Both the position numbers and the translations under genes were made by a program. Below the pieces are notes generated by a model. It saw only the letters and a program-made list of their open reading frames with translations, was not told the origin of the DNA and made no database searches. A DNA stretch of 64,000 bases from Tetracentron sinense (Eukaryota > Streptophyta > Magnoliopsida > Trochodendrales > Trochodendraceae). This document shows positions 21,921-35,300 of this stretch, one piece after another (position 1 is the first letter of the stretch; each line of letters opens with the position of its first letter). The stretch covers positions 1-64,000 of the forward strand of contig JABCRI010001013.1 of NCBI GenBank assembly GCA_015143295.1. The letters run 5' to 3'.

Positions 21921-24030
21921 TGCAAAAGACCCACAGAGCATACACAAAGAGGATATAAACAACGGAAACATACACTAACATAGCACAGTGGAAGACTACC
22001 AAACCTCTATGTATATACATACGTAAATCCAAGTTTATACAAAAAGGAAACCAAAAGAAAGTACGGACATGCCTGTCAAAATACATGGACATATCTCTCT
22101 CAACTCACCCACCGCTATATCACTCAGAATCTACCACAACCTAATAGTAACCCTCACCCTAAGGTTCCTCCATAGGCTCCTCAACGTACTCCTCCACTCA
22201 AGGGCTCGGAGCATAGACATCGAATGGAGTAGCAGCTCCCTCAGAACCTACCGACATAAACGTACGGCTGAGCATGGAATACTCAGCGTGTACCAAATAC
22301 TAACCAACACTCATAGCATACAGATAGCGATACATAGAGCAGGAAACAATTCACACATATAAAGCAGGAATAATTCATATCATAACAATAAAGTGAAGCA
22401 GTATATAATCATGCTTGCATTCATAAAAGCCGATAAAACCCTTGAAAACACCGTGCACTTGACTTGACTTAAAGTACCATTTTTGTGCTTGAAAACTCGT
22501 CTTGTCTATCTTGCTTGATTCTTGTAGATCGTGTCATGTCATGCATGTCATGCGTGCTTGCTTGTGATCATGTAACTTGTGAGATACACTTGTAAGATGT
22601 ACTTGTGAGATGCGCTTGTGAGATGCCTTGAGAGGGAAGGGAGACCCTTCTTTATGCAATGCACTTGAGAGGGAAGGGAGACCCTTCTTCATGATATGTA
22701 TGTACTTGCGAGGGAATGGAGGCCCTTCTTTATGCTATGCACTTGTGAGTGAGGGGAGACCCCTCGTGGAATGTTTGTTTTTATTTTCTTATGAAAAACG
22801 AGGTAAAACATATTGTAGGATATGTCCCACCTCTAATCATGTTCTTGAAAATACGATAATTCATGTCATGCATGCCGTGCTCATGGAAGTCGTGTGCATA
22901 CTTGCAATTGAATTTAAATATGACATGTTTGGGGATTTCACAATACATTGCACATCATTATTTAAACAAGTAATAAATTAAACAATTTAGGAAAAGCGCA
23001 AAAACACATTATCATAACCCAAACAATTTCCATAAACTTTAAGCATGCATTTTCTTAATTTATTATTCATTTTATTCACCTTGCATTTCATCAAACATGG
23101 TATGTTCATTATTTGTTAACACTACAACATGCTTCTCTAGGTGCGTTATAATTCCATCATACATGTTTGTTCATTATAGATACAATGCCCTCCCCATTTT
23201 AATTATCACAACACAACCATTGACATCCAATCGCCCATTCCATCTCCATTCACAACATCCACACATCCCAACTCATAGCACAAGCATAGATGAAGGAAAA
23301 CAAAGAAACATAGAGGAAAAGAGGAACTATGACTAGGAGGGTAGCAAGAAGTACCGACCTTGATCAATGAGGAAAAAAACTCCTCCAAAAACGCTCGTGA
23401 GGCGCTGCCCTAGCTTGGAACACGAGCTCCACGAGTTCTTGAGCTTGAATCTTGAAGAAAATGGGCTTGAGGTTGATCTGAGTCTTCACCCTTTTTGATT
23501 TCTTCCCCAAATGAAAACCCTAGGTTAGAAATTGCCCTCTCCTCTTTCTCTAACTCTCAAATGTCTCTAAGTGTTGTAAATGAGCCCTAAAGGTTTGGGC
23601 AACCCTTAAGAGTAAAGAGTGAAACGCTAAAAGACCGAAACACCCTTACTGAAATTTCTGCAAAACACGATACACCGATCGATCGGTGGTCGATACCGAG
23701 CGATCGGTTAAAAATCTACTCTCTGGAAAATTTTCCCATACAAAAATCTTGACTAGTCGATAGCTACCGATCGATCGGTTTTGGACCGATCGATCGCTCC
23801 ATGGACCGAGCGATCCGTGGTCTGCAAGTCCAAACTGTTTTGGCCATATCTTTTGACTCGTTCGACGGATTTTGACGATTCAACTTGCGTTGGGTTCATA
23901 CTTCGAAAAGGAACATTTTTGACATTTTGGAATTTTCAATTTCATCCTTATTTATTAATTTTACTACATTAAAGGCAAAATGGCTACGAAAGTGCCATGC
24001 ATTAAGAGTGAAAAAGTTCGGGGCTCTACA
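21921..24030 (-). repeat. Element B 5' LTR (start deleted)
   Basis: Partner of 7173-8768; ends GGGGCTCTACA at 24030. In sense order: conserved block with TTGAC pair (23970-23830), a CGATCG cassette shorter than in A (23825-23670), the ACATAT-type hairpin (22800-22833), four GGG-AGA-CCC-type units (22770-22626), and the paired stem GCTGAG...CTCAGC (22267-22287). The left end, normally TGTCGCGACCC, is lost. The uninterrupted sequence near 22410 is the empty-site version of the place where A entered the 3' LTR. Confidence 0.9.
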
Positions 24031-24525
24031 AAAATAGGTCTGCTCGACAAGTAAAGTTGAAATCCCTTGTTAGGACCAAGATGGCTGAGGGAACTCCAGT
24101 CAGGGAGCACATCATAAAGATGATAGGCTTATTGAATGAACTAGAAATTCTTGGTGGATAGATGGATGCCATCACTCAAGTTGACACTGTTCTACAGTCA
24201 CTCCCTTTGTCCTTTAATTCGTTTGTGTTAAATTATAACATGAACAAGACTAAAATGTCACTAAGTGAGCTTATGAACTCACTTGTGGTAGCAGAAGATT
24301 TGATCAAAAAGTCAACTAAAGGTGAAACTTTAATCATCGATAAACCCGATAGCTCCAAGAAATCTAAAAATTTTAGAAAATGGAATAAAGGCAAAGGAAA
24401 GTTTAAAGATAATAAGGGTAAGGCAAGAGTTGCCAAAGGTTCTTCAGGAAAAGCTGGCAAGGAAAACAAGGGCAATGGAAAGTGTTTCCACTGTGGTAAA
24501 ATAGGCCACTGGAAGAGAAATTGAA
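24031..24525 (+). pseudogene. Element C gag, C-terminal part with zinc knuckle
   Basis: The frame resumes directly at B's LTR end (ARQVKLKSLVRTKMAEGTPV), has a stop after LNELEILGG (near 24160), then reads on for 120 codons: LPLSFNSFVLNYNMNK (typical UBN2/copia gag), a Lys/Gly-rich basic stretch, and the knuckle CFHCGKIGHWKRN followed by a stop where the last Cys should be. The 5' part of gag should lie left of the window. Confidence 0.87.
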
Positions 24526-26221
24526 GAACTTACCTCGCAACTCTTAAGAAAGGTAGCGGAAGTACTCAAGGTATGAGATACTTTGAAGTACATATTACTG
24601 TTGAGTCTAACTTTCTGGACGGTCCTCCTAACTCGTGGTGCGTGGATTCTTGATTCACTGTACATGTTTGCAATTGTTTGCAGGGGTTCAAGGAAACCAA
24701 AAAGCAGACCAAACAGGAACAGAAGCTTAAAGTTGGCTCCGGTGCAAATGTAGCAGTGAATTCAATCGGCTTATATACTCTTTATTTACCAAATGGAAAG
24801 ATATTAATTTTAGAAGACTGCTTTTATGTGCCTTCAGCACATCGTAATTTGATTTCAGTATCTAGACTCTTATTTTATGGATTCTCTATCAATTTTTATT
24901 CAATTTTTGAAATTAAGAAAGATAGAATGATCTTGATAACTGGTAATCTTATTAATAGTCTTTATTTAATATTTCCATCGGTAAATAATGAATGTATGCA
25001 AAGTGACAATGTCTCATCATCTAGAATGTCTGGAATGAAGAGGCATTGCACTGAGTCTATTTATCTTTGGCATAAGAGACTTGGTCATATTAATCTTGAT
25101 AGGATCAAGAGGTTAGTAAAAGATGGTCCCCTTGACTTCCTCAAGGTAGAACCACTCCCTACATGCGAGTCTTGTCTCGAAGGGAAAATGACCAAGAAGC
25201 CTTACCCTAAAACAGTAGGAAGAGCCGAAGAAAAGTTAAGACTAATACATAGTGATGTATGTGGTCCATTTAACATTGTTGAACGAGGTCAATACCGGTA
25301 TTTTGTCACATTTACCGATGACTATGCCAGAAATGGATATGTTTATTTGATGCAACACGAATCTGACACCTTTGAAAAGTTCAAAGAATTTATATTAGAA
25401 GTTGAGAATCAAACTGACGAATCCATAAAGACACTTCGATCAGATCGAGGTGGTGAATACCTCACTAGCGAGTTTATAGATTACTTAAGGGATAATGGGA
25501 ATATCTCGCAATGGACAAGTCCTGCCTCTCCTCAACAAAATAGAGTTTTTGAAAGAAGAAACCGGACCTTATTAGATATGGTTCGCTCTATGATGAGCCA
25601 TGCCGATGTTCCTTCATATCTTTGGGCATATGCTATACAAACTACCATTTATATTTTGAACCGGGTTCCATCTAAGTCTATTCCGTTTACACCCTATGAA
25701 TTGTGGACTGGGCGAAAACCTAGTTTACAACATCTAAGGGTATGGGGTTGTCCTGCGCATGTTCACAAACTCGAACCCACTAAGTTGGAATCTAGGATAG
25801 AGAAATGGAATTTTGTAGGATATCCAAAAGAAACTAAGGGTTTCTATTTCTACTCCAAGGCAGACCAAACAATAGTTGTTAGGTTTCATGCCACTTTCTT
25901 GGAGGAAGAAATGGATCTCCTAAAGAAAGTTGAATTTCATGAGATGAAAGACGACACAGTAAGTAACTAACCTGAACCTAATCCTTCCACTTTAATTCCT
26001 CCTAAATTTGTTCCACTGAGAAGGTCTGAAAGAGTTTCTAGACCACCGGATAGACTTTAGTATTACAATAATGAAGTTTATCTAGTTACCCCTGATGATG
26101 AAGATACAGATCCTAATACTTATCAGGAAGCTACATTTGATGTAGATGCATCTCAATGGAATAAAGCCATGAATGTTGAAATAGATTCCATGTATTGCAA
26201 CGGTGTCTGGACTTTAGTAGA
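24526..26221 (+). pseudogene. Element C protease and integrase
   Basis: The protease active site, usually DSGAT, reads WCVDS, stop, FTVHVCN near 24640-24665, so it is destroyed. From 24678 the frame is open for 430 codons: end of protease, the pre-integrase zinc region LWHKRLGH...CESCLEGKMTKKPY (residues about 130-175), and the integrase core. The catalytic residues are D193 (HSDVCGPF), D256 (LRSDRGGEY) and E292 (FERRNRTL); the second gap is the canonical 35 residues. After VSN at 25970 there is a stop, and the linker continues with RRSERVSRPPDR and a further stop. The protein ends at NGVWTLVD, where E is inserted. Confidence 0.92.
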
Positions 26222-29200
26222 TGTCACGACCCAAAATACCTCCTAGGAGTTAGGGATAATTTAGGCTAGAGACCGCCGTGTCATACCATCCGGTCATGAC
26301 ACATAAGGCGAACATACCAACTTGCAAGAGCATATAAGGCACACTAAAAGGTGAACCTGAAAATTTCTTCATACATAAACCTGTAATTTTTATTCTAAGT
26401 CTAAACCAACAGTTTATACAAAATGTAAAGTCTAAAGTGGACATTCCCCACTTTCAAATTACACAACCCTCTTCCTCTCATCACTCAACCATCACTAATG
26501 ACTACCAATTGGCTTCTTGACATACTCCCCCTCGAACTCTGGTTCAGGAGCACAACCATCCAACCTGTGACCTGCCGAAGATAACAACTTCGGCTGAGCA
26601 TTGAATTCTCAGTGTGTACAAAATACTAACTAGCATTACTATAAGCATCAATGATAGCATATGCATTTATCAGAGTGAAACAGGTAAGAGCAAGGCAGAA
26701 CGAGTATATATCTTAAAGCAGTTAATTCAGAACATATGCAGTACTATTAATTAGAGAGCAGAAACCTTTGCATTTAAAAACATCATGTACATATGCAATC
26801 GAAGAGTATCCGTTACCGTCTGTTACCATCTGTTACCATTACTTGCCATTACCTTCCATCACTTTCCATTACTTGCCATTACTGGTATTGTAAAATACCT
26901 TAGTTTCATTACTTTCCATCTACAGGTATTTAAAATACCCTAGATCCACCTAAGGAGTTGAGCAACTAGTACCCATGTATCCACATAAACTGGGCGGGCC
27001 TACTGTTATCCTCACCTTCGGCTACCTTCGGAGTAGACGACCAGTATCCATTTCCCTTCCGGGTGGCCTGCTATTCGTCAAAATCCGACGACCAGTATCC
27101 CTTTCCCTTCCAGGCGGCCTGCTATCATGCCTCCCCGATCGGTATTACTTGATTGATTAGTACCCATGAACCCACAGGAGATGGGCGGGCCTTCTATCAA
27201 CCGGAGATAGATGACTAGAATCATCCTGTACCATTACTTTCCTTTTTCTTGCCATTACTTGTGAACTTGTGAGCTTGTACCCTTGTGAGCTTGTGAACTC
27301 TCTTTTAACCAAAACTTTGCTTATGAACTTTATAAAAATCCTGTTCTTGTGAGAATCATTGAATCATGCGAGACTTGTGATCATCATGCGAGACTTGTGA
27401 ATATTGTGTGAGACGTGAATATTGTGTGAGACGTGAAATCATCATGCGAGACTTGTAGTTATCATGTGAAACTTGTGAACATGAAGTGCATAGAATACTT
27501 GTATACCTCATGGTGAACTTAGAAATCATATTCATGAGAGTAAGTGTGAGTATCATAATATTCATAATGAGTATTTGAAAACATCGAAATAGATCATGGG
27601 ATTTCATTCATGGAGTGATCATAGCATATACATGGTGTCGCGACCCAAAACCCACCCTAGGAGTTAGAGTGAACTTTGGACGACTAATCATGGCTTACAT
27701 GACTTGCTTGACAAACCAACCTGCAAAAACCCACAGAGCATATACAATAGAGGATGACAGCGGAAACATAACTATAAAACACAGCGGAAGTCTAACAACC
27801 TCTAAGTATATACACATGGTCCAAGTTTAATACAAAGAAATCAAAACAAAGAAAGTGCGGACATGCCCGCCAAAATACATGGATATAATCACTCATGCTC
27901 ACCCACAGCTAATCCACTCAGAATCTAACACCACCTACTGATAACCCTCTATGGGAGGTTCCTCCAAAGGCTCCTCGACGTACTCCTCCTCAACCCATGG
28001 ACCAGGAGCACAAACATCAAATGGAGCAGCAGCTCCCTCAGAACCTGCCGACATAAGGAGTACGGCTGAGCATGGAATACTCAGCGGGTACTAAGCACTA
28101 ACCAACAGTCATAGCATACGGATAGCATACATAAAGTAGGAAACAATTCACGCATATAAAGCAGGAATGATTCATATCATGACAATAAAGTAAAGCAATA
28201 TAATTCATCATGTTGCATTCATAAAAGCCGGTAAAACCCTTGAAATCTTGTGCACTTGACTTGACTGAAATTACCCTTTTTATGCTTGAAACCTTGTCTA
28301 CCGTGTCATTCTTGTATCATGCGTGTATCATGCTTGCTTGTTCTGAAAAGTAATCTACTTGTGAGGGAAGGGAGACCCTTCTTCCTAGAATGCTCATGCT
28401 TATCCTTCCACTTGTGAGATTCACTTGTGAGATGCACTTGCGAGGGAAGGGAGACCCTTCTTATGATATGTATGCACTTGCGAGGGAAGGGAGACCCTTC
28501 TTATGAAAATGTATGATTGTCTTGTCCTTGCCAAAAGCGAGGTAAAACATATCGTCGGATATGCCCCACCTCTAAATCCCATTCTTGAAAACTTCGGTAA
28601 ATCATGTCATGTATGCGTGCTCGTGAGGTCGTGTGCATACGTGCATTTGGAATTAAATATGGCATTTGAGTAATTCATAACACATAACATCAATGATTTG
28701 AGCAATTTAGTATTCATATCATTTAGGGAAAGCGAACAATCACACTATCATGACCCTAGCAATTTCCATAAACCTTAAACATGCAATTTCTTAATTTATT
28801 ATTCATTTTATTCATCCTGGCATTTCATCAAACATGGTGCATTCATTGTTTATTAACCCTACAACATGCTTTTCTAGGTGGGTTTTACTCGCATCACATA
28901 TGTATGTTCATTATGGGTACAATGCCCTCCCCATTCATCCATCACATCAATACACACGGCATCCAATCGCCCACATTCATCTCCATTCACCATTCACCAT
29001 TCACAACCCATCTCATCATACATGAATGTATAAAGGAACACAAAGAAGAATAAAGGAAAAAGAACTATAACTAGGAGGGTAGCAAGAAGTACCGACCTTG
29101 ATCAAGTGAGGAAGAAATCCCCTTTCCAAAAAGACCGTGTAGCTGCTGCCCTAGCTTGGAGAACGCTTTTCACGAGTGCTTGAGCCGAGATCTTGGAGAA

Positions 29201-31218
29201 GAGCCGAGCTTGAAGTGATCTAGGGTCTCAAACCCCTTTGATTTCTCTTCCAAAGACAAGCCCTAGGTTGGAATCGCCTTCTCCCCTTTCTCCTATTCTC
29301 TCAAACTCTCTAAGTGTTGAATGATGCCCTAAAGGCTCGGGCAAGACTCTTAAGGTAAGAGTGAACCGACCAAAAGACCATAATACCCTTACTGAAATTT
29401 ATGCAAAAACGCGAGTATCGAGCAATCGGTGTTAATGACCGATCGATCGGTTGCCTACCGAGCGATCGGTGTCTTGACCGATCTCTCAGTCAAAATTTAA
29501 CTCTCTGGAAAATTTCCTCATACAAAATTTTCCACCAGTCGATAGTCTCCGATCGATCGGTTTTGGACCGATCGATCGCTCCATTGACCGAGCGATCGGT
29601 TGCCTACATGTCCAAACTGTTTTGGCCATATTTTTTTACTCGCTCGTCCGATTTTGACGATTCAACTTGCGTTGGGTTCGGAATTTTCAATTTCTTCCTT
29701 ATTTATTAATTGTACTACTTTAAAGGCAAAATGGCTATGAAAGTGTCATGCATTAAATGTGAAAAGTTTGGGGCTCTACACATTGGCTACTTAGCCTATT
29801 TTGTAAAAATCATAATTCTAAGCTTACTTTACGGTAAAACCATTCTTTCCATTGCATAGGCATATATGACTACATGCCTTAGTCTTCTTAAAAACATGCA
29901 TCAATGCCTACTATTTCATTTCCAACTTATAGCAACCAATTTAGTAAAGTGTAGCTACCATTTGTCTTAACAAAATCATGCTTTATACCTTACTTATAAT
30001 ATAGGAATTACTAATATGGCCAAAACATCCTAACTTTCATCAAGTCCATTTACTTAAAATCATAGAAACCAAATTACACATCGATGAAGTATAGTAAGGC
30101 AAGTTAGTAGTTTGTTCTACCTTTCAAAAACCGGATCCCTACGGTTTCTCGCTTTGGAATACTACTTGAAGGCAAAAGAAACTTTGAGGAAGCTTTTGAA
30201 TCAGTCCCAAGCTTGAGGAGAACAAGATTCAAGCTTAGGAAGAAAGCTTGAAGCGAAAATCCGACTTCACTTGATCACTAGTACAAGCCTAGAAGAACCC
30301 AAACCTTCCTCTCTTCTCTTTCAAGATTTCTCCCAAAAATCTCCTCTCTAGGGTTCTTGTAACCCTAGCCATGAAATTGTGGGTTATATAGGCCAAGGAG
30401 TGAGGCCAAAGACCATTAGACCCTCTAAATATCTCAAGGAGTCGGTTTCAAGGCCAAATGAGGCACCAAGGATCTATCCGTCATGAGCACGGATAGATCC
30501 TTCAAAAAATCACTCACTGCCAAAAAAACCCATACAAATTTGGGGTTGATCGATCGATCAGTCGTGGGGATGGATAGATCCATCAGTGTATGGGATTGAA
30601 GGATCTATCCTCCCCAAACTAGATAGATCCTTCACTATTCATTCCTTCATTTTTCCCGCTGTGGTATTTCGACCATAACTTTTGACTCAGTGATCCAATT
30701 TTGACGATTAAACTTGCGTTGGATTCTAAATTTAAAGGGGAACAACTTTCATGTTTTACACAAAGCCTAATTATTCTATTTTCATATTCCAAAATGGTCC
30801 TAAAGGCTACTGGTCAGGAATTTCAGCAGATAATTTGCTTAAAACCCACTTTTCACCGAGCGTCGACTCAAAATCGAAAAATGTGATAAACATGAACCTC
30901 GAAGAGGATTTCAATATCTTTCTAATGGCTCAAGAATCACTTGATTCCTATTTCAGATGAGAAAACTAGAGTTCTCTCAAGTTGAGGGAATTTTCAAAAA
31001 TCCCTCTTTGCGACACCTAAGGGTATTGCATCCTCTTGTTTCATTTATACTAAATACCCTAAACAAGTTTCACACATATTTTTATTCATTTGAAACCTCC
31101 TTTCATTTTAAAACATGAGGCCATCATCCTATTAAGGTTTTTGGCCTAGAAAAACACTATTCACAGCACTATTCACACACTATTCACAGCCTAGTGAACT
31201 CGGTTCCGGGGTTGTACA
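26222..31218 (-). repeat. Solo LTR E (holds solo LTR F)
   Basis: Plus-strand TGTCACGACCC start and GTTGTACA end, with perfect target duplication GTAGA (26217-26221 and 31219-31223). Without F it is about 2.85 kb. No internal domains are present, so it arose by LTR-LTR recombination. It shares with the A family the paired stem region (CCGAAG...CTTCGG then GCTGAG...CTCAGT, 26576-26613) and the TTGAC block (30662-30720). At the cassette position it has its own inverted repeats (GATCTATCCGT...ACGGATAGATC, 30470-30640). Also seen: TTACCATT-type repeats (26810-26940), a 45-base doublet (27028-27130) and GAGACTTGTG repeats (27365-27480). TATATAA-type box near 30384-30391 on the minus strand. Confidence 0.92.
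27636..29780 (-). repeat. Solo LTR F (A/B family) inside E
   Basis: Begins TGTCGCGACCC and ends GGGCTCTACA like the LTR of A, over 2145 bases. The flanks CATGG and CATTG differ by one base and are the likely target duplication. Contains stem GCTGAG...CTCAGC (28065-28085), AAGGG-AGA-CCCTT units (28360-28510), the ATATCG hairpin (28539-28573), CGATCG cassette (29410-29605) and TTGAC block (29613-29720). Confidence 0.9.
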
Positions 31219-32370
31219 GTAGATCCACTAGATGGTATAAGGCCATTTGGATGCAAATGGATTTACAAAAGGAAGAAGGGTGCCGATGGTAACGTGGAGA
31301 CCTATAAAGCTACACTTGTTACAAAGGGTTGTACTTAAATTCAAGGAGTTGATTATGAGGATACCTTTTCTCCAGTAGTTATGCTCAAATCCATCAGGAT
31401 ATTGCTAGCTATAGCTACACACCGTGACTATGAGATACGGCAAATGGATGTCAAAACTACTTTCCTTAATGGAATGTTAGATGAAGACATCTATATGAAG
31501 CAACCAGAGGGCTTCATTGTTCCTAACCAGGAGAACATGGTATGCAAGCTCAACAAGTCGATATATGGTTTGAAACAAGCTTCAAGAAACTGGAACCAAA
31601 GATTTGATCTTTTGATAAAAGAATTTGGAAGAATCTTGTATACACAAGAAGGACAGTGGGAGAGATGTAGTATACCTAATTCTTTATGTAGATGACATCC
31701 TACTCATTGGGAATGATGTAGGATGTTGTCATCAGTCAAGATATGGCTTTCTTAGCATTTCTCAATGAAAGACTTGGGAGAGGTACCCTATATTCTCGGA
31801 ATAAAGATTCTGAGAGATAAGAAATGCCGAATGTTGGGACTAAGCCAAACTTCCTACATAGACAAGATATTGTCTAGGTACAGTATGAGTGATTGTGAGA
31901 CAACACTCATTCCTTTTAGACATAGTGTCACTTTGTATAAAAAGATGGCCCCTACATCAGCTGATGAGATCGAGCAGATGAAGAGGTGCCCTTATGCTTC
32001 GGCAGTTGGGAGCCTCATGTATGCCATGTAATGTACTATACCGGATATCTGTCATACAATGAGAGTTGTTAGTCGATTCCAAAGCAATCTAGGTGTTAAT
32101 CATTGGACTGCAGTGAAGCACATTATGAAGTACTTGGAAAGGACTAGGGATTATGTGCTTACCTTTCAATCGGAAGAATTAGTTGGACTGGGTTATACTA
32201 ATTCTGATTTCCAATCTAATCTAGACAATAGAGCTTCCACATCTGGGTATGTGTTCACACTGGGTGGTGCTGCTGTCAGTTGGCGCAGCATAAAGCAGAA
32301 GAGTATTGCTGACTCCACAACAGAAACAGAATTCAAAAGCAGCAAAAGAAGCAGTCTGGTTCAGAAGGTT
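31219..32370 (+). pseudogene. Element C reverse transcriptase and start of RNase H
   Basis: The frame resumes after E as PLDGIRPFGCKWIYKRK. A stop (TAA near 31336) falls in TKGCT*IQGVDYEDTFSPVV. The segment 31381-31695 holds the palm motif QMDVKTTFLNGMLDEDIYM and LNKSIYGLKQASRNW; a frameshift near 31640 puts the catalytic YVDD (31685-31696) in another frame. The segment 31765-32031 carries MKDLGEVPYILGIKI. RNase H starts at 32059-32370 with SGYVFTLGGAAVSWRS and ADSTTETEF and stops at the G insertion. Confidence 0.91.
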
Positions 32371-35300
32371 TGTAGAGCCCCAAAAATTGAGTTCACTGTT
32401 CATGTGAATAGTGCCCTTACATGGTGTGTGTGTAAAGGCCTAAGGCCTCCCATTGTGTTCTTGATATTATAATTAGTCAAGTGAGGGTTTTAGGTACATG
32501 GTTTGAGTCTTAAAAAGAGTGTAAAGATACTCTAAGTGGGTAAAATCAAGGGTATAAAATATCCTAACTGTTTAAATGGGTTGTTGGTGAATAGTGCTAG
32601 TGCATGAGGCATAAAGAGGCCGGAGCCTCTCACGCATGTCGATGTGAATTTAATGATCATTGAGGTGGGTTAAAAACCTATGGAGATGGATTTATGAGGT
32701 GTGAGTAGGGTATTGGACACAAGGGAAAAGAGTGTGAAAATACTCAAGGTGTTCTAGGTGTTGAAAAGGTATGTCTCGGCATTTGCCTCAACTTTAAAGG
32801 GCTCTAGTTTAGTCATCGTTGCTCGGAATCGAGTGATTATTGAATTTTTGGGAAGGCACTAGAACCCTCTTCAAGTTTATGCTGATCACTTTCCCTGATT
32901 TTTAGTCGGGGTAGACTCAAAAGTCCAATTTCCAAAGTCGGGACAGTTGAAAATCTAGGCTGTCGCAACCCATTGCAGACCAGTCCGCTTTAGGGGTATT
33001 TTGGTCCATGAATAAAGATGAATTATATTCAAAACATGAAAGTTGTTCCTCTTCGAAAGACGAATCCAACGCAAGTTGAATCGTCAAAATCGGACGAGCG
33101 AGTCAAAAGTTATGGCCGAAATACCGAAGCTCATTTTTGCAGAGCATCGGTCACTACCGATCGCTCGGTCCACTACCGGTAGATCGGTCATAAGCACCGA
33201 TCGATCGGTCCACTACCGGTAGATCGGTCATCTATCGGTCCTACGCGTTTTGCAAAAATTTTATTGGGGGTTTCTTGGTCTTTTGGCCACTCCACCCTTA
33301 TGTTTAAGGGTTGCCTCAAGCCAAGGGTGTTCACAAACACCCTTAGCAATATTTTGAGAGAGAGTAAGAGGGGAGAAAAGGGGTTTTCTCCTAGGGCATC
33401 AAGTGGAGAAAGATCAAGGATTTAGAAACCCTAGAGCATCCCAAAAGCTTGGATTTCTAAATCCACAACTCAAGCACGTGAGGAGCACATTCTCCAAGCT
33501 CGGCAGCATTCTTCCTTGACATTTTCAAGGGTTTCTTCCCCTATTCAAGGTTAGTACACCCTACTAACTAGTCTAGTAATAAACTAGGTTTGTTTTAAAA
33601 GCATTCTTGTGGATTCCCTTAGTTTATTCTTTCTTGTTTTACTTTATTAAATCCCTAAAACAAACAAGATAAAGAGGAAATTGCGGATGTGAGATGTTGG
33701 ATGTGGATGAGGCGATTGGATGCCATGTGTTATGATGGATGTATGTTGGAAAATGGTGGAAGGGCATTGTACGCATAATAAACGCACACCATGTGTTTAT
33801 TTGATGAAACATATGAACTAACAGAACTTGAAATAATGTGGCTATGAATGTGTTGCACATTAGGTGTTTGACAAAATGCACGAGTGAGAATGCCAAGAAT
33901 GAAATGAAGGATTTGGGAAATATGATTTGTGTAGCTTTCCTTAAAAAGGTGAATTTAAAACAAATGCTCTATATGTTTTCAATTAATTCCTCATGTCTAT
34001 GCAATTATAAGAAATGTCACATTATGCTTTATTGTTTCTTGTTGACATGATTATTTAAAAGAATTGAAAGGCAACATGTGTCCCATGATTCATCTATGAT
34101 GGTATGATTGTCACGAATGCCACACACAGCAAGCACGCATGCATGAACCAAACTTATAAGTATAAGTACATGAAAAGAAAAACCAAGAACAAGAAATGTG
34201 AATTGTGAAACAATCAGGAATTTCAAGGGTAGGGCATATCCCTAGGATATGTCACACCTGGCTCATAAGTTAAACAAGCATGAATTTCAAGGGTAGGGCA
34301 TATCCCTAGGATATGTCACACCTGGCTCACAAGTTAAACAAATCAAGCAAGCAAGAATAACATGAGGCTAATGTTTTCCATTCTATCATAGTCCGGGCAT
34401 TAGCTAAACAAGTAAATTTACTAGTGTGTTCCGTTCCATTATAGTCCGGGCATTAGTAAAGCAAGTCAAGATACTAATGCGTTCCGTTCAATCATAGTCC
34501 GGGTATTAGTAGGCAAGAATGCTAGTGTGTTCCGTTCCATCATAGTCCGGGCATTAGCTAAGCAAGTAAATTTACTAGTGTGTTCCGTTCCATTATAGTC
34601 CAGGCATTAGTAAAGCAAGTCAAGATACTAATGCATTCCGTTCCTTTATAGTCCGGGCATTAGTAAGCAAGAATACTAGTGTGTTCTGTTCCATCATAGT
34701 CCGGGCATTAGCTAAGTAAGTAAATTTACTAGTGTGTTCTGTTACATTATAGTCCAGGCATTAGTAAAGCAAGTCAAGATACTAATGCGTTCCGTTCAAT
34801 CATAGTCCGAGCATTAGTAAGCAAGAATGCTAGTGTGTTCCGTTCCACCATAGTCCGGGCACTAGTCAAGGCAAGGCAAGGAGACTAATGTGTTCCGTTC
34901 CATTATAGTCCAGGCATTAGTCAAGTAAGAATAACTAGTGTGTTCCGTTCCACCATAGTCCGAGCACTAGTCAAGTCAAGACATGAGGCTAATGTGTTCC
35001 ATTCCATTATAGTCCGGGCATTAGTCAAGCAAGATACTAATGTGTTCAGTACAATCATAGTCCGGGCATTAGTCAAGCAAGAATAACTAGTGTGTTCCAT
35101 TCCACCATAGTCCGGGCACTAGTCAAGTCAAGAAATGAGGCTAATGTGTTCCGTTCCTTTATAGTCCGGGCATTAGTCAAGCAAGACAAGAACCTAGTAT
35201 GTCCGTCCATTTCATAGTTCGGGTACTAGTTAAACAAGACAATCAACTAAACAAGCAGACATGCATGATTCTCACAAGACAAGAATAATCTCATAAGACA

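Larger units (their letters stand above)
7173..24030 (-). mobile_element. Element B: Tekay/Del-type chromovirus, interrupted by D and A
   Basis: On the minus strand: 5' LTR (24030-21921), leader split by D, gag (13554-12381), protease, reverse transcriptase, RNase H, integrase with chromodomain, polypurine tract, 3' LTR (8768-7173 and on past element A, outside the window). It is inserted in the gag of copia element C: at 24031 the copia reading frame resumes. It shares family and LTR with A, F and K. Most domains are long and recognisable, so it is younger than A, but each domain junction is broken by at least one frameshift or stop. Confidence 0.88.

Noticed and set aside
31381..31695. Functional reverse transcriptase gene
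   Set aside because: The frame ends before the catalytic YVDD, which is in a different frame; upstream stop present. Pseudogene.
34372..35232. CRISPR-like alternation of repeats and spacers in G
   Set aside because: Spacers are themselves repeated (CAAGTAAATTT, CAAGTCAAGAT, CAAGAAT) and the array lies within an LTR with a perfect target duplication.
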